From contig CM060195.1 of NCBI GenBank assembly GCA_030549335.1, forward strand, positions 27,594,874 to 27,658,873: DNA of 64,000 nucleotides, written 5' to 3'. Both the position numbers and the translations under genes were made by a program. The number at the start of each line of letters is the position of its first letter. Position 1 is the first letter of the stretch. The notes under the pieces were generated by a model. The model searched no databases. It was not told the DNA's origin and saw nothing but the letters and a program-made list of their open reading frames with translations. Below are positions 58,037 through 64,000 of the stretch, one piece after another. The DNA comes from Pontederia crassipes (Eukaryota; Streptophyta; Magnoliopsida; Commelinales; Pontederiaceae).

Positions 58037-60634
58037 TCATCTGTTATTTCCTACAACTTTTACATTGGGGTTTCTTGTAGGCTTGAGCCACATATCTTCC
58101 ATGACTCTAGTAGAAATGCTCCAGACCAGATCCTGTGCTTTCTTTGTTTGCTGTTTCTTACTTCTTGTCCCTGCCTTCGCTAGTCCATTTGCCACTAGCC
58201 ACTGAGTTGCAGTCAGCCTCTGTTTTTCTCCGTCCCAAGAACTCATCTTCCCTCCAAGCCTCAACTTAAGTCCTCCAATGTGGAGACTTGTCAACTTAAA
58301 TTTTCTGTCTTCATCACCTTGTTGTCCATCGTCTGAAACAATTGCTTGCATCAGGGCGATCATTGGAGCCCCCACTGCCTCATAGCTCCTTAATGGATCT
58401 CTTAACTGAATGACTGTTAGCATGGTAGCTTTGCTGTCTTTGTTGCATGTTTTTACCCAATCTTCAGGGGAAAGGATTGGTTCCAAATGGCTGCTTGAAT
58501 CGTCTTTATCAATTAGGGGGGAAACAACAAAGGTAGCTTCTTGATCTTCGCCAACATCTGACTGAACTTTCAGTGCATCAATTGCCACAGCTTCAATCCT
58601 CTGCAGTGAGCAGTTCAAAATTTTATCTATGGTAACTGGAGCTCTGCGTGCATTCCAGATTCCAGTCAGGATTCTCTCCCTTCTGCCTCTGTTCATTGCC
58701 ACTGACATCTTCTTGACCACGGCAATCGATCTGGCTGCACTAGAGCTTGCACCTTCCTTGCTCCTTCCGTTAATGACGGCCGAAGCAACACCCTCAAATG
58801 CTATCTGCTCAGGAGTTTTGTCTATCAGCTCATCCATGGCCATCAGAGAGAGTATTTTGCAACTCATCTCTTCCGGTCCAATTGCTGCAAGCCGCTGAAA
58901 CATCTCGAACCCACTGGCATCTTTCCCATCCTGAAGGATGACTAGCCTGGAAATTTGCATTGTGATCTTTGGTGTTTCTTTCCGTGGTACTTGCACGTCG
59001 AAAGGATTCATCGAAATCAAGTATCCTCCATCACTGGTTTGCACCACAGGTCCTACTCCTTTTCCAAGGTCTGAAAGGAAAGACATTTCCTCGTTACTTT
59101 CTTCGTATTCATCTTCTTCACTGAACTTTGAAGGAGAAGCCGGATTCTCCACCACATCATAACAGGAGTCCTTGCCTTCCTCCAACTCGAGCAGTTGCAG
59201 GAAGTCTCTCGTTACCATCTCCTCTTCCATTTCTAAGGTACACTTCATATGATCTTGATTTGTCTGAATGGCGTCTGTCTTGTTCCCAATCATCATGTTT
59301 TCAATGTCCTTCATTTCCCAAGCAATTGAATCAAGCTCTTTTACCATGTCATGCACCACCTCCTTGACGACCTCGCATGAAACCGGTGCCCTTCCTGCAT
59401 CTTCCTTTGGCAGCTCATCTTCGTGTTCCTCCTGTTCTTCATACTCTATGCCCTTGTCGACCACCTCGAACTCCGGCAGGTCGAGATCTTCTTCGTGCTC
59501 TGGCTCTTGTTTGGACTTTTGAACTGATGGAGCGCTTGAGAGAGTGGACTCTGCATCATCATGGTTGAATAACATATCCATATCCCTCATGTCCCTCAAT
59601 GGATTCTCATTTGAATCAGTTGCCGAAATTGTTTCTGATCTTGCTGTTCTTGCGCTGAAAATGCTCAGAGGAGACCCCATTCGGTTCCTGGAAATGGGAA
59701 GAAGAGGACTTACACCCTTGTTGGCAGCTCTGAAAGCGTCATTTTGGTTGTAGATCCCAATGCCTCCGTCTGCCATCATTTGGAACGCCAACTTGAGAAC
59801 CATTTCACCGCCCTTGGCCTTGCCGGAGAGTTGGAAGACTTTCTGCCATTCACGGACGCGCTGGCCCTCGAAGTTCTTCTCGATGGACTCCCTGATCAGC
59901 GAGCTCAAGTCGACCGTATGCTTGCCGAAGACGAGATCCGGAGCGTCGACGGCGAAAGCGAAGATAACGAACGGACGGGGCTCAAACTTGAGCGGCTTGC
60001 CCGTTCCCCCGCCACCTGTGCAGTAGAGGTGGCACCTGATAAACAAGGTCTCCTCGAAGTCGGCAGATCCGTCGAGCACTCGTGAAGGGATGGTCTGCAC
60101 GGCCCCGTCCTTTGTTTCCTTCTTGCGGAAGGCGACGGCGAGGCGGAGACCGTTCATGGACGCGGGCAGGTGCTCGATTGTGAGCACTTCGACGGAGAAT
60201 AAGCACGCCAAGCGGTGCATGGCGATGTGAGCCAGCGCGCGGATTGGCTTCCAGTTCCATATCCTCTTCTTCTCCATGGTCTCCGCCTCCCGGCTGCCGT
60301 GCTTCTCACTCCTGGAGGAAGGGCGGTGGTGGTGAGGTTCGTCGTCGCTGTCGTCCCCGCTGGGCTCTAGCTGGGGCCTCGGCCGTAGGCGCCAAGGAGA
60401 AAGCGACAAACGGCGGGAAGACCGGCTCCGACGGTCCCTTCGAGCCGCTGCAGCTTCGTCGACGACCTGTGGCTCCTCGATGCTCGAGCTCGACGGTGTC
60501 GCGTTGGATGAGCGCCGCAGCCCAAGGGAAGCGGGCCTACGAGACGCTCCGCTCTTGTACAGGGACTCGCTGAGCCTCTGCAGCTCCTGGAGGATCTCCC
60601 CGTTGGAGTCCGTCCTTCCTGACTCCGCCGCCAT
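58037..60634 (-). CDS. PMI1: PLASTID MOVEMENT IMPAIRED 1 (NT-C2 domain protein)
   Basis: Single-exon, 865 residues, close to the Arabidopsis protein's length (about 840). PMI1 is a plant-specific cytoplasmic/plasma-membrane-associated protein needed for light-driven chloroplast relocation and cp-actin filament behaviour. The N-terminus MAAESGRTDSNGEILQELQR followed by LSESLYKS is characteristic. An Arg/Ser-rich stretch with LSLSPWRLRP (about 75-90) precedes the NT-C2 domain (about 125-290: KKRIWNWKPIRALAHIAMHR, SVEVLTIEHLPASMNGLRLA, VFGKHTVDLSSLIRESI). Acidic regions then lead to conserved C-terminal blocks (FLSDLGKGVGPVVQTSDGGY, AGMAMDELIDKTPEQIAFEG-like text at SLMAMDELIDKTPEQIAFEG, WNARRAPVTIDKILNCSLQR, MVIALMQ-like ALMQAIVSDDGQQ). 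The first ATG gives the canonical start. GC content falls strongly from 5' to 3'. No damage seen. Confidence 0.94.
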   Translation of the reverse strand: MAAESGRTDSNGEILQELQRLSESLYKSGASRRPASLGLRRSSNATPSSSSIEEPQVVDEAAAARRDRRSRSSRRLSLSPWRLRPRPQLEPSGDDSDDEPHHHRPSSRSEKHGSREAETMEKKRIWNWKPIRALAHIAMHRLACLFSVEVLTIEHLPASMNGLRLAVAFRKKETKDGAVQTIPSRVLDGSADFEETLFIRCHLYCTGGGGTGKPLKFEPRPFVIFAFAVDAPDLVFGKHTVDLSSLIRESIEKNFEGQRVREWQKVFQLSGKAKGGEMVLKLAFQMMADGGIGIYNQNDAFRAANKGVSPLLPISRNRMGSPLSIFSARTARSETISATDSNENPLRDMRDMDMLFNHDDAESTLSSAPSVQKSKQEPEHEEDLDLPEFEVVDKGIEYEEQEEHEDELPKEDAGRAPVSCEVVKEVVHDMVKELDSIAWEMKDIENMMIGNKTDAIQTNQDHMKCTLEMEEEMVTRDFLQLLELEEGKDSCYDVVENPASPSKFSEEDEYEESNEEMSFLSDLGKGVGPVVQTSDGGYLISMNPFDVQVPRKETPKITMQISRLVILQDGKDASGFEMFQRLAAIGPEEMSCKILSLMAMDELIDKTPEQIAFEGVASAVINGRSKEGASSSAARSIAVVKKMSVAMNRGRRERILTGIWNARRAPVTIDKILNCSLQRIEAVAIDALKVQSDVGEDQEATFVVSPLIDKDDSSSHLEPILSPEDWVKTCNKDSKATMLTVIQLRDPLRSYEAVGAPMIALMQAIVSDDGQQGDEDRKFKLTSLHIGGLKLRLGGKMSSWDGEKQRLTATQWLVANGLAKAGTRSKKQQTKKAQDLVWSISTRVMEDMWLKPTRNPNVKVVGNNR

Positions 60635-62365
60635 TGTTAGGGTGAGTGCAGAACCTGTTAAAAATTGTATCTTTATGAAGGTCTACAAGAAGCCCAAAGA
60701 TCTAATGCTATTGGCAGAAGCTTAACGACACGGAATTGGAACTTGGGAGGCTCCTCGTAATGGATGTAAAGGATGCAAATTAAAGCGCCGTCTCAAACAT
60801 CTGCTTAGAATCTGGAAGTGACACGGAGGAATGCAGCAAAGCTTCCAGGAACCAGAGGAAGCTCAAAGGGGGGTTTTTTAATGATGTTGGTAGGGTTTAA
60901 TTACTGGCCCAGGAGCTGCCAAGCAAGAACAAGGCTTCAGCGTCTAGTCATGGTTGCTATGAATGGAGGTCATGAGGAGATGAAGAAAAGTTGAGGAGCA
61001 TGCAAGGCATTCCCTTTCAAGTTTCAACAGTTTCACCTTCCTCTTCTTCCACCACCTACTTAGCACTGGAAAGTGACAGGAAAAAAAAGAAAGTCAGAGA
61101 AAGGGGTCCCTTGGAGAGTTATTATTGTTGCCACCCTCACCAACAATCTTCTTCTTCTTCCTCCCCTTTGCACCAATGGTGGGGGACTCAAAAGGGAGGA
61201 AGCTGAGAGACCTGCCTCCCTTGTTCTTGAAAGCCTTGGACCATTGGGGATTGATTTCCTTCCATGTGATGTGAGGGGGAAGGGGGGGTACTACGCATGA
61301 AGGAAACAAAATTTGGAAGTTGCTTGCTGCTTTGTTGAGCATGTCCTTATCTTTCATGAGTCTTGCGGGGGGGGGTGTTTTTTTATTTATTGCAGCCCCA
61401 GTTGGCACTGATTGGTGTGCACCCATGTGGGCGCGTTCTGCTTCCACCTCCATTATATATCTTTTCTTCTTTTTTCTCCACTGCAGTGGTGGACTGGGAG
61501 AAGAAACGCATGCAATTAATTTTGGTTTGGGATTGAAAGCAGGAAGGCTTTGAATTGAATTCAATCACTCTTGGAGTTTGCTAAGATCTCGCATTCAATT
61601 CAAGGCTTTGCATATTGGAATTGGATGTTGTTGAGCAAGTTAATGTACGCAATGAATAATGGGTGGGGGTGGGGGGACTCTTCCCTGTTATTTCTTTACT
61701 CCCCTAGGAAGGAGGACGTCCATTTGATGGATTCCTTTCACTAAGCGTGTCCTTGAAATCTGCCAGGACCTCGTATATTTCGTACATTGGCATGTTAGGG
61801 CACCTCATTTAGTGGGATAAGACTTTGTTGTTGTTATTGACATGTCACGGCTACCGACGGCTACTGATCATGAAGGTTGGAAAACCATGATTGATCAGGG
61901 GACTGTTATGACTGATCCAAGGGCTGAAAAAGGTGATGCAAGTTGTTAATTAAAACAAAATTATCACAACAGCTTTCTTATTCGCTTGGTTGGCAGCATA
62001 AGTTGAAGCCTTACACAAGTAATATATATTTTTCGTTGGTTGAGTAAAGATATTGATGATGGTTACAGACTTACACAGCTACAGGTGATAGAAATCGAAA
62101 TCTATGTGGGACGGCAACGAGGGTCACGTGATGACTTTGGGGCCGTGGTGGCCTTCTTTCCTTTTCTACTTTTCCTTTTTGTTTGCTGTTGTTTTGGTCT
62201 CAGAACCCTTTGAAATGGTACAAGCCTTGCTTAAGGATAATTATTAGCAAAAAAGGAATAATGCAGTATTAAGTCTTGGCGTTATCTCTTTTGTATTTTA
62301 TCACCAAAACGACAACATAAATTATGTATAATTTACACTTATCATCCAAATCAGACTCTTGGGTT
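60635..62365. promoter_or_regulatory. upstream region of PMI1
   Basis: No coding gene recognised. Likely contains the PMI1 promoter and 5' leader (minus-strand transcription). A CTTCTTCTTCTTCC tract occurs near 61145 and a poly-G run near 61370. Open frames here lack any protein motif. Confidence 0.4.
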
Positions 62366-62971
62366 TAGGGGTGTTCAGCGGGTCGGATCGACCCGCGAAC
62401 CCGATGATCCGACCCGACCCAAACCAGTTTGGGTCGGGTCGGATCCGTGGTCGGGTCGGGTCCGACCTCGACCCGACCATGGGTCGGGTCGGGTCCGACC
62501 TCGACCCGACCATGGGTCGGGTCGGGTACGGGTCGGAAAATTTCGACCCGAGTCAATCCGACCCGACCCGAAGACCCGGGTTTTTTATTTATTTTTTAAA
62601 TTTTTTTTAGTTTTAAGCTTATATTATGTATAAAAAAGTATAAAAATATTAAAATAAAATATTTTAAATGTGTAAAATAATGTTTAAATGTTGAATAAGT
62701 TATTTTATGCTTTTTAAATAAATATTATATAATATTTTTATATTAAATAATAGATAAAAGTAAGAAAAAAATTAAAAAAAAAAAAGAAAAAATGGTGGTC
62801 GGATAACCCGACCACCCGACCCGATCCAACCCGACCCGAACCGGGTCGGGTTGGATCGGATCTGTCCTTAAAAAATGGGGTGACCCGACCCGACCCGATC
62901 CGATCAAAATCGGACGGGTCAGATCGGATCCGGGGTCGGGTCGGGTCAAACCCGACCCGTGAACACCCCTG
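62366..62971. mobile_element. hAT-type MITE, GGGTCGGGT family, copy 3
   Basis: Ends TAGGGGTGTTCA and (reverse complement) CAGGGGTGTTCA, with a perfect 8-bp target duplication CTTGGGTT (62358-62365 and 62972-62979). The arms are dense with GGGTCGGGTC and its complement, including a tandem 42-bp unit (GACCATGGGTCGGGTCGGGT type) at about 62450-62530; the centre is AT-rich. Confidence 0.9.
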
Positions 62972-62979
62972 CTTGGGTT

Positions 62980-64000
62980 TGTTAGCTGATTAGCTTTGGA
63001 CAAAACAGGCACCGGACAGATTTTGATCACTATAGATCTTGTGTATATTTTAGCCCACAACACTCATGAACAAATAGTATCCTCAGAACTGCATATATCT
63101 TATGTTATTTGGTTTCTCAGCTCAGCTAGATGAAAAATCTTAACTTTGTGGTGTCATTACTGCTGTTGTTTTGCAGACATACCCTGTTAATATCTCAGTT
63201 CTCGGCAAAAGCTTTTGCAGAGAGTACTGCACAAAGTTGATTACTTTAGGGAAGGGGAATCAGCCACTCGGTGGCAAGAAGAGACTAGAAAAACCTTTTT
63301 CTTTTGGTCTTCTCTCACTCTACAGTGACATTAGGTATTGTGATTATAATAGATGGTCATTAGCTTAAAACAGTCTTTGTGATTATGCAAACAATCAATG
63401 TAAGACAGCCGTAACCCTTCTATAAATTTAGATGACCAATCTACGGATCTGATACTCAGCTGAGATTTGATTATTTAAGGGGTTGTTACGTTATGGTATG
63501 CAGTAATTAATTTCTTCTTCTGAGCTTATTCTTCCTTTTTTTTTCTTTTACTGTGAATTACAAGAAGGAAAACGAACGTGGCTATGTCTATTACAAGTAT
63601 CATTAGTTAGTTTTTGTTACATATCACATGAAGTTGGAATATCACTTCTTAATGATGAAAAAAAATACAAAACCATTCATTTTCTGCAGACCACTTAGCA
63701 GATATAATAACTTAAGGTCTTGGATACATGTCCACAGCATTATAAGGTAGTAGATTAGGAATGGTAGTTAGATATACATAGAGATCTCCTGGGGATGTTA
63801 AGAAGTCAAAGTTGACACCGCAGGATGACAGGTTGACAAAATTAGTTTATAGCCGTCTTAGTGAAATGAATACAAGGAACAGATATTGTGTGGTTTTCTG
63901 CATTGCATTCTGAACAATTCAATCAAAAAAAGAGTTTTGAGTTCTTTTATCTTACTCCAATTCTCTTCTGCCTGTTCTTGCTATGATTCAGAATCTGAGG
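62980..64000. other. intergenic or unrecognised genic DNA
   Basis: A plus-strand stretch after a TTGTTTTGCAG acceptor-like site (about 63175) is open as TYPVNISVLGKSFCREYCTK and could be an exon, but the protein is not recognised. Nothing else is identifiable before the window ends. Confidence 0.35.

Noticed and set aside
58629-60573. Many plus-strand frames opposite PMI1
   Set aside because: Shadows of the well-supported PMI1 frame on the other strand.
1-64000. CRISPR arrays, rRNA, tRNA genes, organellar insertions
   Set aside because: No CRISPR-like spaced repeats or ribosomal sequence was seen; tRNA-like primer-binding sites are explained by retrotransposons. A dedicated tRNA scan was not possible.

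Overview
This is a 64 kb window of a plant nuclear genome. Three intron-bearing or intronless plant genes lie in the last 18 kb; the remainder is AT-rich intergenic DNA filled with nested, mostly decayed transposable elements. The strong GC-rich 5' ends of the PPR and PMI1 genes, set in very AT-rich surroundings, suggest a monocot (inference; species not determined). No bacterial, organellar or viral-particle genes were seen.

Layout. 0-7.8 kb: a hAT-type element (804-1533, 8-bp target duplication), then a GC-rich island (2042-3240) that is a string of broken fragments of four unrelated genes (UGT89-like glucosyltransferase, VARICOSE, ATL-type RING, ZAT-type zinc finger), then a likely Helitron ending at 6086 in a perfect hairpin plus CTAG. 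7.83-17.24 kb: a large CACTA (En/Spm) element with 3-bp target duplication GAA, carrying a broken TNP2-like transposase and a broken TNPA/Transposase_24-like gene, both on the minus strand. 17.4-18.0 kb: Ty3/gypsy gag remnant. 18.2-21.5 kb: fragments of SPIKE1 and an Argonaute gene with introns preserved, next to a Transposase_24 remnant, which I read as a decayed gene-capturing CACTA element. 21.5-30.2 kb: LTR remnants and a third CACTA fragment split by a 4.66 kb LTR retrotransposon (24123-28778) that keeps gag only. 30.5-36 kb: a Ty1/copia fragment interrupted by a 1.4 kb CACTA element, a hAT element and a solo LTR. 36.8-39.0 kb: a solo LTR with perfect 5-bp duplication. 39.2-39.9 kb: a Mutator-like MITE. 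42.2-44.9 kb: copia remnant on the minus strand. 45.7-46.2 kb: another hAT element.

Genes. All three are on the minus strand: a tonoplast monosaccharide/sugar transporter (MSSP/TMT/TST family, five coding exons, 46494-50343), which carries a one-base frameshift in its central loop and uses GC rather than GT donors in three of its four coding introns; a complete PLS-DYW pentatricopeptide protein (55102-56952), predicted to act in organelle RNA editing; and a complete PLASTID MOVEMENT IMPAIRED1 protein (58037-60634). They are independent transcription units and share no pathway.

The most interesting signals are the two independent gene-fragment mosaics (2.0-3.2 kb and 19.0-20.5 kb), the frameshift and GC-AG introns of the sugar transporter, and the inverted end duplication and repeated mini-exons of the large CACTA element.
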